Shown here one piece after another: positions 1-8,355 of a DNA stretch of 64,000 nt. Below the pieces are notes generated by a model. The model worked only from the letters and a program-made list of their open reading frames with translations, ran no database searches and had not been told where the DNA came from. The stretch comes from Ruminococcus flavefaciens (GTDB taxonomy: Bacteria > Bacillota > Clostridia > Oscillospirales > Ruminococcaceae), in contig SVNH01000005.1 of the NCBI GenBank assembly GCA_015067005.1, positions 98,694 through 162,693 of the forward strand. Reading direction: 5' to 3'. Within the stretch, counting starts at the first letter, position 1, and each line of letters starts with the position of its first letter. A program made the position numbers and the translations under genes.

Positions 1-804
1 AGGTGAGAAGTAACTTATCTTGCAGCCCATTTTTTCAAGCAGCTCGATATTCTCATGATAGATAAAGCAGAACGCGCTGTCTTTTGCAACTGCGATTGTC
101 GGTGATTCCTGGAAAAATGGCGGCTTCACAGGCTCATATACCGGCAGCGGAACATCACCGGATCTTATCAGTTTATCAATTTCAATGTACTCCTCGGCAA
201 GCTGACCGAGTGCTTCGAGTTTAGTCTGAATGTCAGCTATTTCATCGGCAGTAACAAGTCCGAGGTGTCGGCTCTCGATAGTAATATCGCACTTCGGCAG
301 GCATCCGAAATATTCAGTGCCAAGCTCGCGGCAGAGTTTTTCAGCAAGAGGTATCAGCTTTTCCGGCAGGCAGTCAAAAATGAAGCCTGATATGCGGTTT
401 GGACGGTAGCTGAGAAAGCCGCTCATAACCGCTCCGATCGAGTCGCTCATGCCCTTGCAGTTTATAACGATGACCGCCGGTGTTTCGGTGAGTTCAGACA
501 TCGAATGAGCGCTTCCGCAGTTACCGTCATAGAATCCCATGACACCTTCAATGACTGCAATATCGCTTTTGATACTGTATTCACCAAGCAGAGAAAGGAG
601 CGTGTTCCTGTTACAGAAATAGCCGTCGAGGTTATGCGAACTCACACCGATTACCTTCCTGTGAAACATAGGATCTATATAGTCAGGTCCGCACTTGAAC
701 GCAGAAACGCTCATATTACGCTGTTTGAGGGCTGCGAGCAAAGCGCAGGTGACAGTAGTTTTTCCGCAGCCGCTTTTAGTTCCGCCAATAATTATACGCT
801 TCAT
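1..804 (-). CDS. cbiA: Cobyrinate a,c-diamide synthase CbiA (partial, C-terminus outside window)
   Basis: Absent from the ORF track because it runs off the left edge; 268 codons are readable on the minus strand. The protein opens MKRIIIGGTKSGCGKTT, a P-loop of the CbiA/CobB type, followed by a CGPDYIDP motif typical of the family. CbiA amidates the a and c side chains of cobyrinate using glutamine and ATP in the cytoplasm. The missing C-terminus should carry the class I glutamine amidotransferase domain. Its ATG overlaps the stop of the cbiET gene (ATGA), so translation is probably coupled, and it is the last cbi gene visible in this operon. Identity is secure from the N-terminal half; whether the gene is intact cannot be judged. 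Confidence 0.93.
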   Translation of the reverse strand, partial: MKRIIIGGTKSGCGKTTVTCALLAALKQRNMSVSAFKCGPDYIDPMFHRKVIGVSSHNLDGYFCNRNTLLSLLGEYSIKSDIAVIEGVMGFYDGNCGSAHSMSELTETPAVIVINCKGMSDSIGAVMSGFLSYRPNRISGFIFDCLPEKLIPLAEKLCRELGTEYFGCLPKCDITIESRHLGLVTADEIADIQTKLEALGQLAEEYIEIDKLIRSGDVPLPVYEPVKPPFFQESPTIAVAKDSAFCFIYHENIELLEKMGCKISYFSP

Positions 805-1991
805 ATTAATCTCCCGCTGATGATAAATACTGGATTTTGCGCCTGTAACATAGTGTGGGTGCCGAGTTTTCTTGTGCGTGCGGCAGATACCTGCACAATT
901 TCCGGTAAAACTCCGAAGTGCTCAAAGCACTCAATAGCTTCGTTCAGCGTTTCGAGCGATATTGCTGTAACAACTACGTCAGCGCACGGATTCTTGGCAT
1001 GAACAGCTTCAAATATACCGCTCATATTTCCCGAACTTCCGCCTATGAACACCTTATCAGGGACAGGCATATCTGCCAGTATTCCGGGACATTCACCCTC
1101 TGTGACGCTGATATTGTCGCAGCTGAAAAGACGTGCGTTTTCAATGGTAAGAGCAGCTGCCTCGTGCTTCTTGTCAAAGGCAAAGACTTTTCCGTCAGGG
1201 CAGCGATAAGCTGTTTCAAGAGAGACAGAGCCGGTGCCGCATCCGATGTCCCATACAACAGAATCCGACTCGATATTCAGCTTTGAAACGGCTATACAGC
1301 GCACTTCCGACTTAGTCATAGGTATTTCGCCGCGAATGAATTTCTCATCATTTATAGCTGAGGGGATGTAATGCAGAGCCTCCTTGTTTTCGGCTATTAG
1401 CACAGCGAGCCCTGAGGTATGAACATCCGTGAGTTCGCTTGCTTTTCCGGTAAAGATACACTCATCGCGGTAGCCGAGTTCAGCACCTATAAAGACGTCT
1501 GCACTGCCAAGCCCGTACTCGCAGAGCTTCTTGCAAACGTCAGCGGCAGTTATATCTCCGCCAAGCAGGAAAAAGCAGTGCTCGTTCATTTTGACGTTGA
1601 CAGCAATATTTGAATCCCTGCCGTGGAGTGAAATAAACTTCATTTTTTCGTAGGGGATGCCTACCTTGCTGCAAAGGTATGAAGCTGAGGAAATTCCAGC
1701 GATGACCTGAACATCGTGACCTTCAAGAAGAGGCAGCAGCTTTTTTGTGCCGCTGAAAAAACCGCAGTCTCCGGACATAAGAACTGCCGCTGTACTGCAA
1801 TCGGCGCTGCTCAGTTTTTCTGCTATATCAGTATGTCTATACGTTATGAACACCTCTTTGCCAAGCTTCACAAAGGGCTTCACAATGCGCTTCGCACCAA
1901 TCAGCAGGTCTGATTCCGCAATAGCTTTTTCAGCAGCTTTTGTGAGAGTGTTTTCGCCGTCCACACCTGTGCCGACTATGTAAATCTTCAT
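801..1991 (-). CDS. cbiET: Bifunctional cobalt-precorrin-7 C5-methyltransferase / precorrin-8 C15-methyltransferase-decarboxylase (CbiE-CbiT fusion)
   Basis: The 396-residue protein has two parts. Residues ~1-200 form a tetrapyrrole methylase (CbiE; MKIYIVGTGVDGE start, later LMSGDCGFFSG). Residues ~205-396 form a class I SAM methyltransferase (CbiT; VWDIGCGTGSVSLE as the SAM loop). Together they methylate C5 and C15 and decarboxylate the acetate at C12. The aerobic-pathway name for the fused form is CobL. The length is normal for the fusion. The start overlaps the stop of cbiJ by 4 bases and the stop overlaps the start of cbiA by 4 bases, so it lies in a tightly coupled operon. Confidence 0.93.
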   Translation of the reverse strand: MKIYIVGTGVDGENTLTKAAEKAIAESDLLIGAKRIVKPFVKLGKEVFITYRHTDIAEKLSSADCSTAAVLMSGDCGFFSGTKKLLPLLEGHDVQVIAGISSASYLCSKVGIPYEKMKFISLHGRDSNIAVNVKMNEHCFFLLGGDITAADVCKKLCEYGLGSADVFIGAELGYRDECIFTGKASELTDVHTSGLAVLIAENKEALHYIPSAINDEKFIRGEIPMTKSEVRCIAVSKLNIESDSVVWDIGCGTGSVSLETAYRCPDGKVFAFDKKHEAAALTIENARLFSCDNISVTEGECPGILADMPVPDKVFIGGSSGNMSGIFEAVHAKNPCADVVVTAISLETLNEAIECFEHFGVLPEIVQVSAARTRKLGTHTMLQAQNPVFIISGRLI

Positions 1992-2728
1992 TTTCCCAGT
2001 TCCTTTTCAATGATATTAATAATTACATCAAAGCTGTATCCCTGTTCAGCAGGACGCGCAATGGTTACCAGTTCAGCGCCGCAAATCCGTGCGGCTTCGG
2101 CTTTTTCAGGGTATCCGCCAGTCGCTCCGCTCTCTTTTGTCAGTAGGATTCCTGCCCCACTCTTCCGCAGATGCTCGACATTCTGCCCAGTGCTGAAAGG
2201 ACCTTTTTCCATTATCACTTTTGCCTTATCATAGCCAAGTTCACAGCACTGACGGAGTATCTCATCTGAGGGCAGAACTCGTACCCAAAGGCGCTCGCGG
2301 AAGCCATTCAGACGTGTCAGTTCCGGCAGAGATTTACTGCCAAGTGTGCTGAGTATCGCGCATTCAGTACCGTTTAGCAGCGAGATCATTTCGTCCATAT
2401 CGTGAACAGTTTTTCCGCAAATTGCCGAGCTTTTCCGCAGCAGTCTCAGATAACGGATCCCCGTTTTTTTACAGGCGCTTCGGATGTTTTCGGTTGCCTC
2501 GACGGCATACGGGTGAGTTGCATCAACAACAACCGAATAATTGCTGCTGATGAGCTTTTCCATCTGTGCGGAGTCAAGCTTTCCGCACAGGACGTTTAAC
2601 TTGTCCGGGAGCAGTCCGGCACCGTAGTCCGTAGCTACTGACACATCGGCGGATATACTGTTTTCAGCGCAATATTCAGCCAGTTCGCGTCCCTCGGTAG
2701 TTCCTCCGAATATAAGCAGCCTAAACAT
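1988..2728 (-). CDS. cbiJ: Cobalt-precorrin-6A reductase CbiJ
   Basis: The 246-residue protein begins with a nucleotide-binding segment, LIFGGTTEGRELAEY, characteristic of CbiJ/CobK. It later has VVDATHPYAVEAT, also a family signature. It reduces the macrocycle of cobalt-precorrin-6A with NADPH. It overlaps cbiH by 8 bases upstream and cbiET by 4 downstream. Length and order fit the anaerobic cobalamin operon. No anomaly seen. Confidence 0.92.
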   Translation of the reverse strand: MFRLLIFGGTTEGRELAEYCAENSISADVSVATDYGAGLLPDKLNVLCGKLDSAQMEKLISSNYSVVVDATHPYAVEATENIRSACKKTGIRYLRLLRKSSAICGKTVHDMDEMISLLNGTECAILSTLGSKSLPELTRLNGFRERLWVRVLPSDEILRQCCELGYDKAKVIMEKGPFSTGQNVEHLRKSGAGILLTKESGATGGYPEKAEAARICGAELVTIARPAEQGYSFDVIINIIEKELGK

Positions 2729-3446
2729 TGCGGTATCCCCTCGGAGTCACCATTTTTCCGTTTATCGCCCTTGTTTCTGAATTGCCGATGTAGACCGTTG
2801 TGAACATATCAACCGCAGTATCCCGCAGCTGCGAAAGCGTAAGCACACGGCTCTCCTGACCGTCACGTCCTATGTTCCTGACATATCCGCATACTGTATC
2901 TCCTGAGCGGTGCTTCAGCACTATGTCGCAGGCTTTTTTCAGATAGTCCGCACGGCTCTTCGATGACGGATTGTAAATAACTATCACCATGTCACACTCA
3001 GCTGCACATTCAAGACGTTTTCTTATCTTTTCCGCAGGTGTGAGGAGGTCGGAAAGACTTATCACAGCAAAATCCATAGTCAGCGGTGAACCGAGAACCG
3101 CACCGCCGCTGAATGCAGCTGTTACGCCCGGAACTACTACTATCTTCGCATCCGGGTGAGCCGGGCTCAGTTCATAAGCAAGTCCAGCCATACCGAAAAG
3201 CTGCGGATCGCCGCTGCAAATGAGGGAAACGGTCTTGTTTCCGGATTCTTTAAGTGCAGCTTCAACGCGATCACGCTCCTGCTTCATACCTGTTGTAAAG
3301 TAGTTCTTGTCCGGAAAATACTCCTTGATGAGTTCCGCATACTTTGTATATCCTACGATGAGTTCGCTTCGTTCGATAGCCTGCTGAGCGGCAATAGTCA
3401 TCCCTTCACGGCTGCCTGCACCGATTCCGACAATGTAAAGCATCAC
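2721..3446 (-). CDS. cbiH: Cobalt-precorrin-3B C17-methyltransferase CbiH
   Basis: A 241-residue tetrapyrrole methylase with IVGIGAGSREGMT at the N-terminus, LICSGDPQLFGMAG and VVPGVTAAFSGGAVLGSPL in the SAM/substrate regions. The stretch VIVIYNPSSKSR is typical of the CbiH/CobJ subgroup. CbiH methylates C17 and contracts the ring, giving cobalt-precorrin-4. Its ATG overlaps the cbiG stop (ATGA). CbiG and CbiD nearby assign it to the anaerobic (early cobalt) route rather than CobJ. Confidence 0.93.
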   Translation of the reverse strand: MMLYIVGIGAGSREGMTIAAQQAIERSELIVGYTKYAELIKEYFPDKNYFTTGMKQERDRVEAALKESGNKTVSLICSGDPQLFGMAGLAYELSPAHPDAKIVVVPGVTAAFSGGAVLGSPLTMDFAVISLSDLLTPAEKIRKRLECAAECDMVIVIYNPSSKSRADYLKKACDIVLKHRSGDTVCGYVRNIGRDGQESRVLTLSQLRDTAVDMFTTVYIGNSETRAINGKMVTPRGYRNV

Positions 3447-4474
3447 AGCACCTTCCTTTCAAAATCAAGCGTCATTAGCTTTTCTGCCGCTGCAACAGTT
3501 ACTCCGCCTGCGGCAGTTTTTCTCATTATAAGACGTCCTCCGCTGCATTTTACAGCGCTTCTCTCGCAGACGTTATCAACCCCTGTGATACTCTTCACGA
3601 AGTCCGAAGACGTGAAGTCACCGTCAGCTTCCATAAGCATCTGTGCTGTAAAAAAGTGCAGCTTCAAGCCGTATTTTTCGCAAAATCCAAGCAGGCCGGC
3701 TTCGTTTGACTTGAGGTCTATCGTAGCCGCACAGATCACTCTTTCAAACGCAATACCAGCGGAATCAAGCGCGGACCTTACTGCACGTTCGATAGTTTCG
3801 CAGTTCGTAGCGCGTTTACAGCCGATACCGAGTACAATATTTTTGGGGACAAGTCTCAGTGTCACCGGAAACGGCATTTTGTCATTGCAGCCGACATATA
3901 TTCCCGTCCGGCAGTCAGTATCAGTGCAGAGCTCCGGCGGTATGTTATCATATCCGCAGTCACTTATAAATCCGATTTTTTCACCGTCAAGAACAGCGCA
4001 AGCTATCGCCTTTGCCGCACTCATATCGGTGATGATAAGTCCGTTTGCAGCCGCAAAGCTGTCCGGTGAAAAACGTCCTCCGGTGTCGGTCGCAGTAGTA
4101 ATGGCAGCCTGTGCACCGAGCACTTCCGCAATTCGTTCCGCAAGAGCGTTCGCACCGCCGATATGTCCGGAGAGTAGAGGAATAACGAACTTTCCGCAGT
4201 CATCAATGACAATGATCGCCGGATCGGTCGTTTTTGAGTTCAGATGCGGCGCTGTCGAACGAACTGCTATACCGCAGGCGCATACGAAAACAAGTGCGTC
4301 ATACTTCTGAAAAATATCAGCAACAAGATCGCCGAGGTCATCGAAGGTATGTGAGTTCTTATCACAGTGGCTGTGGAAACAGAAGCGCTCAGCTTCGAAA
4401 AAAGCTGCTGTTTCAGTAAGTCTTGCGGAGAGTTTACGTCCATTTTCTGTGAGTGAAATAACAGCTGCTCTCAT
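3443..4474 (-). CDS. cbiG: Cobalt-precorrin-5A hydrolase CbiG
   Basis: 343 residues. It contains the CbiG N-terminal region (VFVCACGIAVRSTAPHL), the central region with LLSGHIGGANALAERIA, and the C-terminal region beginning near VLGIGCKRATNCETIE. CbiG opens the ring lactone of cobalt-precorrin-5A and releases acetaldehyde, a step specific to the anaerobic pathway, so it fixes which route this operon encodes. It overlaps cbiF and cbiH by 4 bases each. Confidence 0.93.
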   Translation of the reverse strand: MRAAVISLTENGRKLSARLTETAAFFEAERFCFHSHCDKNSHTFDDLGDLVADIFQKYDALVFVCACGIAVRSTAPHLNSKTTDPAIIVIDDCGKFVIPLLSGHIGGANALAERIAEVLGAQAAITTATDTGGRFSPDSFAAANGLIITDMSAAKAIACAVLDGEKIGFISDCGYDNIPPELCTDTDCRTGIYVGCNDKMPFPVTLRLVPKNIVLGIGCKRATNCETIERAVRSALDSAGIAFERVICAATIDLKSNEAGLLGFCEKYGLKLHFFTAQMLMEADGDFTSSDFVKSITGVDNVCERSAVKCSGGRLIMRKTAAGGVTVAAAEKLMTLDFERKVL

Positions 4475-5229
4475 TGTTCCTTTGCCTTTCTGAATTCTGT
4501 CTCAAAATCCGGAGAATAGAGCTTTGAGAGAGAATGTACATCTCCGAGAAAGTGTCCGACTGTGATAAGCGCAGTCTTGGTTATGCCGTTCTCTTTTGCG
4601 GTCTGAGCGAGCGTTGAAACAGTACACCGGCAAACCTTTTCGTCATTCCACGTCGCCTTGTATACTATCGCCGCAGGAGTGTCAGAGCTGTAACCTCCGT
4701 TTATAAGCCTCTCTGAAAGCTCCGTGAGCATACCTGCGCTGAGAAATATCACCATAGTTGCATTATGCGCTGAAAGGCTTTCTATGCTCTCGCTTTCAGG
4801 CACGGGAGTGCGTCCTGCCATTCGCGTGAGGATAACTGTCTGCGACACGTCAGGGAGAGTGTATTCAGCTTTAAGAGCAGCGGCAGCTCCGCAGAAGGAA
4901 CTCACTCCCGGACACACATCATAGGCTATATCAAGTGCATCGAGCCTGTCCATCTGCTCGCGTATAGCGCCGTATATAGACGGATCTCCGGTATGAAGGC
5001 GTACTGTTGCGAGACCGCTTTTGTCAGCCTTTTCCATTACATCTATGACCTCATCGAGAGTCATCTTAGCGCTGTTATATATTTCGCACCCGTTACGTGC
5101 ATATCTGAGCAGTTCCGGATTGACGAGCGAACCTGCATATATCACCACATCAGCGGTTTCAAGCAGCGATTTGCCACGAAGAGTTATCAGATCAGCAGCA
5201 CCGCTGCCTGCACCAACAAAATGTATCAT
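4471..5229 (-). CDS. cbiF: Cobalt-precorrin-4 C11-methyltransferase CbiF
   Basis: A 252-residue tetrapyrrole methylase. MIHFVGAGSGAADLITLRG and VRLHTGDPSIYGAIREQM are the classic CbiF/CobM signatures, with CPGVSSFCGAAAALKAEYT as the substrate loop. It transfers a methyl group from SAM to C11. It starts one base after the cbiD stop and overlaps cbiG by 4 bases. No anomaly seen. Confidence 0.94.
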   Translation of the reverse strand: MIHFVGAGSGAADLITLRGKSLLETADVVIYAGSLVNPELLRYARNGCEIYNSAKMTLDEVIDVMEKADKSGLATVRLHTGDPSIYGAIREQMDRLDALDIAYDVCPGVSSFCGAAAALKAEYTLPDVSQTVILTRMAGRTPVPESESIESLSAHNATMVIFLSAGMLTELSERLINGGYSSDTPAAIVYKATWNDEKVCRCTVSTLAQTAKENGITKTALITVGHFLGDVHSLSKLYSPDFETEFRKAKEQ

Positions 5230-5230
5230 A

Positions 5231-6358
5231 TCATCCCTCCAGCTGACTGATTATTTCATCAGCGTATTCCGTTTTCAGGAGCATATCTTTTTTGTATGAG
5301 AATATGACAGCGCCGATCCTTGCGCTGCCCTTTGCTCTTGCCTGTAAATAGCCGTCTATGCGCTTAGTGAGAACGTCAAGCACAGTCTTTGCCGAGCCGT
5401 TTTCATATAGAATATCGAGTGCGGCATCAGTCGTAGCGCAGTCTGTAAGCCTGCATAACACAGAATTCTCAACCCCTGCAAGCACTCCGCAGGCGATAAG
5501 AGTTTCCATTCGCCCGTCAGCATACGAGGAATGAGTGTTCATTATGCCCGAACCCAGCTTGATCATTTTGCCGATATGACCGCAGATGAGTATGCTGTCA
5601 AAACCAAGCGTTATGCCAATGTCTATGGCGTCACCGATGAAGTTGCTGCACATAACACATTGCTCGCTCAGCTGAGGCTTATTCTCGAATATGTATTTTT
5701 CACTGTAATTACCGACCGTCAGCAGAAGTGCCTTTTTGCCCTCAGCACGTCGAATATTCGCCTCTGTGCGGATAGTTTCTATTATGGCAGCATTGCTCAT
5801 CGGCTCTACTATGCCTGTCGTGCCAATTATTGAAATGCCGCCGACTATCCCTATTCGCGGATTAAAAGTTTTAAGTGCAAGCTCTTCGCCGCCCGGTACT
5901 GACACAACTACACGGAATCCGCTGCGATATTCGCACATTTCAGCGACTTTCTCAAGTGCCTGAGTTATCATCCTGCGCGGAATGGAATTAATAGCAGATT
6001 CGCCGACAGGCTGATCGAGACCGGCTTTAGTGACCTTGCCGACACCTTTTCCGCCTGTTATTTCAATGCCGCTTTCAGTCAATGATACCTCAGCGCAGAC
6101 CTCAATGCCGTTAGTGATATCCGGATCGTCTCCGCTGTCCTTGATGACCGAGCAGAGGGCTTTTTCGCCGGAGAGTTCACAGCGGTGAACAGGAAGCAGC
6201 AGCCTTACGCCTTTGGGAGTGATTATCTCAGTAGTCCCGACAGACTGCCGTGTGAGAAGCATTTCAGCAGCCGCCTGAGCCGCAGCTGCTGCACAGGAAC
6301 CGGTCGTATAACCGCAGCGGAGTTTTTTAGTACCGCTGTAAATGTAGTTTTCCTCCAT
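5231..6358 (-). CDS. cbiD: Cobalt-precorrin-5B C1-methyltransferase CbiD
   Basis: 375 residues with the family opening LRCGYTTGSCAAAAAQAA and the glycine-rich TGGKGVGKVTKAGL. CbiD methylates C1 using SAM and belongs only to the anaerobic pathway. It is the first gene of the minus-strand operon. Its ATG has a strong RBS (GAGGTGA), and a ~220-base leader with a probable cobalamin riboswitch lies upstream. CbiC, CbiL, CbiK/X and the nucleotide-loop genes are not in the window; they may lie beyond position 1 or elsewhere. Confidence 0.94.
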   Translation of the reverse strand: MEENYIYSGTKKLRCGYTTGSCAAAAAQAAAEMLLTRQSVGTTEIITPKGVRLLLPVHRCELSGEKALCSVIKDSGDDPDITNGIEVCAEVSLTESGIEITGGKGVGKVTKAGLDQPVGESAINSIPRRMITQALEKVAEMCEYRSGFRVVVSVPGGEELALKTFNPRIGIVGGISIIGTTGIVEPMSNAAIIETIRTEANIRRAEGKKALLLTVGNYSEKYIFENKPQLSEQCVMCSNFIGDAIDIGITLGFDSILICGHIGKMIKLGSGIMNTHSSYADGRMETLIACGVLAGVENSVLCRLTDCATTDAALDILYENGSAKTVLDVLTKRIDGYLQARAKGSARIGAVIFSYKKDMLLKTEYADEIISQLEG

Positions 6359-6437
6359 ACCGTCACCTCACACGATAAATTATGTTTATATTTTAGCATA
6401 TTTTGAACGATTAGTCAATGATAGAAAAACGACATAT

Positions 6438-6535
6438 GCTCCCGTATCCAGACAGTGGACTTTTTTCCGGAAACAGTGCTGCAAATGGGACAGACACCGG
6501 GGGTTTGTCTTTTAGGTGATAGTGATGACGCTTCG
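6438..6535 (-). promoter_or_regulatory. Probable cobalamin riboswitch (divergent or short form)
   Basis: Read on the minus strand, the leader of cbiD shows the ordered landmarks of a cobalamin riboswitch core. First comes CCUAAAAGACAAACCCCCGGUG, against the known UUAAAAGGGAA...GGUG segment. Next come GUCC and GCAGCACUGU (known: CCGCAACUGU), and finally ACUGUCUGGAUACGGGAG, which resembles the B12 box GUCAGGAUACC. The 5' UAUC can pair with GAUA of that box. Departures from consensus (AGGGAA changed, last part of the box altered) keep this below certainty. Its position before cbiD supports it strongly. Confidence 0.62.
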
Positions 6536-6585
6536 AGTTGTAAAACACAATATTCCGTCATAATATTATACTTGCAGCTGATGTC

Positions 6586-6614
6586 AATATTGTCCATTTT
6601 TCCGGAATTGTCAA
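6586..6614 (-). promoter_or_regulatory. Candidate sigma-A promoter of the cbi operon
   Basis: On the minus strand TTGACA is followed after 17 bases by AATATT, a perfect -35 with a moderate -10. Transcription would start near 6580, giving a ~220-base leader that contains the whole riboswitch-like element. It is divergent from the metal-uptake promoter 40 bases away. Confidence 0.5.
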
Positions 6615-6654
6615 TTTGAATTTTATATAGAATATGGAACAATCAAAAAAAGCA

Positions 6655-6683
6655 TTGACAAAGCTACTACTTCTGAATATAAT
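6655..6683 (+). promoter_or_regulatory. Sigma-A promoter of the metal-uptake operon
   Basis: TTGACA, a 17-base spacer, then TATAAT: both hexamers match consensus. The predicted start near 6690 falls directly at the palindromic operator 6692-6710. It serves the small membrane protein and presumably the znuACB-like genes. Confidence 0.8.
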
Positions 6684-6691
6684 ATAAAACT

Positions 6692-6710
6692 GAAAATGAT
6701 TATCATTTTC
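6692..6710. promoter_or_regulatory. Fur-family (probably Zur) operator
   Basis: GAAAATGATTATCATTTTC is a perfect 9-1-9 palindrome of the Fur/Zur/PerR type (TGATNATCA core). It overlaps the predicted transcription start, so a bound repressor would block initiation. Because the first transporter gene has a zinc-type His/Asp/Glu-rich loop, Zur is the likeliest regulator; Fur or PerR cannot be excluded. Confidence 0.75.
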
Positions 6711-6781
6711 GTTTGTGATACATCAATGAATAAACGTAATTAAATGAGATATGCAAATGCTGTAAAGCGGGGTGAACTGTT

Positions 6782-7084
6782 ATGTCAGATAAAAGGAAAA
6801 AAGTGTTAGCATGGCTTGTGCTTTTTATGTTTGGTCTTGTCATATTCGGTTCAACTGTATTCATAGTGATTCACGCAGACCATGAATGCACAGGTGAGGA
6901 CTGTTCTGTCTGCATGGAGCTTGCTGAATGTCATAAGACACTGAATGCATTCGGCACTGATGTTGCCGGCACTGTTAAGATCACAGTAATGCTGATCGCA
7001 ATAGCATTTATCATAAAGGAAATCATTGTTGACAGATCTTATCACACTACCCTTATATCCCTTAAAGTGGAACTTCTGAATTAA
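6782..7084 (+). CDS. Small membrane protein with Cys/His loop, unknown function
   Basis: 100 residues with a good RBS (GGGGTGA). It has an N-terminal membrane segment (~8-30), then an extracytoplasmic loop carrying HADHECTGEDCSVCMELAECH, then a second hydrophobic segment (~58-78) and a short tail. The clustered Cys and His residues could bind a divalent metal. As first gene behind the Fur/Zur-type operator and before a metal ABC transporter, it probably shares that regulation. No function can be assigned from sequence; a role in metal capture or sensing is inference. The 132 bases after it hold one weak GGATGTG/CACATCC stem and no clear terminator. Confidence 0.75.
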   Translation: MSDKRKKVLAWLVLFMFGLVIFGSTVFIVIHADHECTGEDCSVCMELAECHKTLNAFGTDVAGTVKITVMLIAIAFIIKEIIVDRSYHTTLISLKVELLN

Positions 7085-7216
7085 AAAAACTAATCGTTAA
7101 TATGATAGTATAGCTGTGCCTGTTTGTTTAACATGGGATGTGTTTGGCAGTTTGTATGCGACTTGGCACATCCTGTTGCGCGGGGCTATAAATTTTGATT
7201 TGGAGGTCAATATATT

Positions 7217-8293
7217 ATGTTTAAAAAAATCAGTACGTTTATGATCGCTCTTTCACTTGCAGCTGTTGGTATTACAGGATGCGGTTCAAAGAGCAGTGAA
7301 AGCACATCTCAGAAGAATACTGCTCAGGCTTCGATCGAAACCCAGAAGGAAAATAATGCTGCTGATCCGAAGGATAACAGCAAGGGATCATTCAGCGTCG
7401 TATGCACGATCTTCCCTGAATATGACTGGGTAAAGGAGATACTTGGAAAGCATACAGAAAATGCTGAGATCACATATCTTCTCGACAACGGAGTTGATCT
7501 TCACAGCTATCAGCCAACTGCTGAGGATATGATGAAGATATCGACCTGCGATCTGTTCATATATGTCGGCGGCGAATCTGATGAATGGGTAGAGGATGCC
7601 CTTGATGATGCTGATAACAAGAATATGAAGGTTATCGACCTTATGGATGTTCTCGGAGATTCGGCAAAGGCAGAGGAACTCAAGGAAGGTATGCAGGCTG
7701 ATGAAGAAGAGCATGATCACGAGGATAATGAGAGTGAGGATCATGAGGAAGAGATCGAATATGATGAACACGTATGGCTCTCTTTGAAAAATGCGAAGGT
7801 ATTCTGCACTGAGATCGAGAAGAATCTTGAAGCGATAGACTCCGCTAATGCTGCTGACTACAAGGCAAATCTTGCTGCTTACACTAAAGAACTCGATAAG
7901 CTTGACAGTTCATTCAAGAAAGCTTTTGATGATTCAAAGCAGAAGACTCTCGTGTTCGGAGACAGATTCCCGTTCCGTTACTTTGTTGAGGATTACGGTC
8001 TTGATTATTACGCTGCTTTCATTGGCTGTTCGGCAGAAACAGAAGCAAGCTTTGAGACTATCTCATTCCTTTCAGATAAGGTAAAGGAGCTTGAATGCAA
8101 AACTATATATACGCTTGAAAATTCGGATAAGTCCATTGCTGAGACTATTATCAGTACATCAGGAAAAGACGTTGATATAGCTGAACTTAATTCACTTCAG
8201 TCAGTATCAAATGATGATATAAAAGATGGCGCAAGCTATCTTTCACTCATGCAGAAGAACTACAATGTTCTGAAAGAAGCACTTGCAAAATAA
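7217..8293 (+). CDS. znuA: Metal (zinc-type) ABC transporter substrate-binding lipoprotein
   Basis: 358 residues with a lipoprotein signal (ITGCGSKS), so the mature protein is anchored outside the membrane. The cluster A-I (ZnuA/AdcA) fold is shown by FPEYDWVKEIL, GVDLHSYQPTAEDM (first metal His) and EYDEHVWLSLKNAK (second metal His). Between them lies an acidic His-rich loop (EEEHDHEDNESEDHEEE), the usual mark of zinc rather than manganese binders. The third ligand site reads FGDRFPFRYF rather than a His-containing motif, so its coordination may differ from E. coli ZnuA. The gene has a strong RBS (GGAGGT) and is followed by ATPase and permease genes. Confidence 0.88.
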   Translation: MFKKISTFMIALSLAAVGITGCGSKSSESTSQKNTAQASIETQKENNAADPKDNSKGSFSVVCTIFPEYDWVKEILGKHTENAEITYLLDNGVDLHSYQPTAEDMMKISTCDLFIYVGGESDEWVEDALDDADNKNMKVIDLMDVLGDSAKAEELKEGMQADEEEHDHEDNESEDHEEEIEYDEHVWLSLKNAKVFCTEIEKNLEAIDSANAADYKANLAAYTKELDKLDSSFKKAFDDSKQKTLVFGDRFPFRYFVEDYGLDYYAAFIGCSAETEASFETISFLSDKVKELECKTIYTLENSDKSIAETIISTSGKDVDIAELNSLQSVSNDDIKDGASYLSLMQKNYNVLKEALAK

Positions 8294-8355
8294 TAATTGA
8301 TATGTGCAGGAGTATGTTTGCCGCTCCTGCGCTTTCAATGAACGGAGGAAGGAAA

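Noticed and set aside
3156-4310. 384-residue plus-strand ORF opposite cbiG/cbiH
   Set aside because: Composition is that of an antisense shadow (Ser/Ala/Pro-rich, no family pattern), while the opposite strand holds two clear cbi genes.
6415-6642. 75-residue minus-strand ORF upstream of cbiD
   Set aside because: It lacks an RBS and coincides with the riboswitch-like segment; its apparent Cys motif comes from RNA core sequence.
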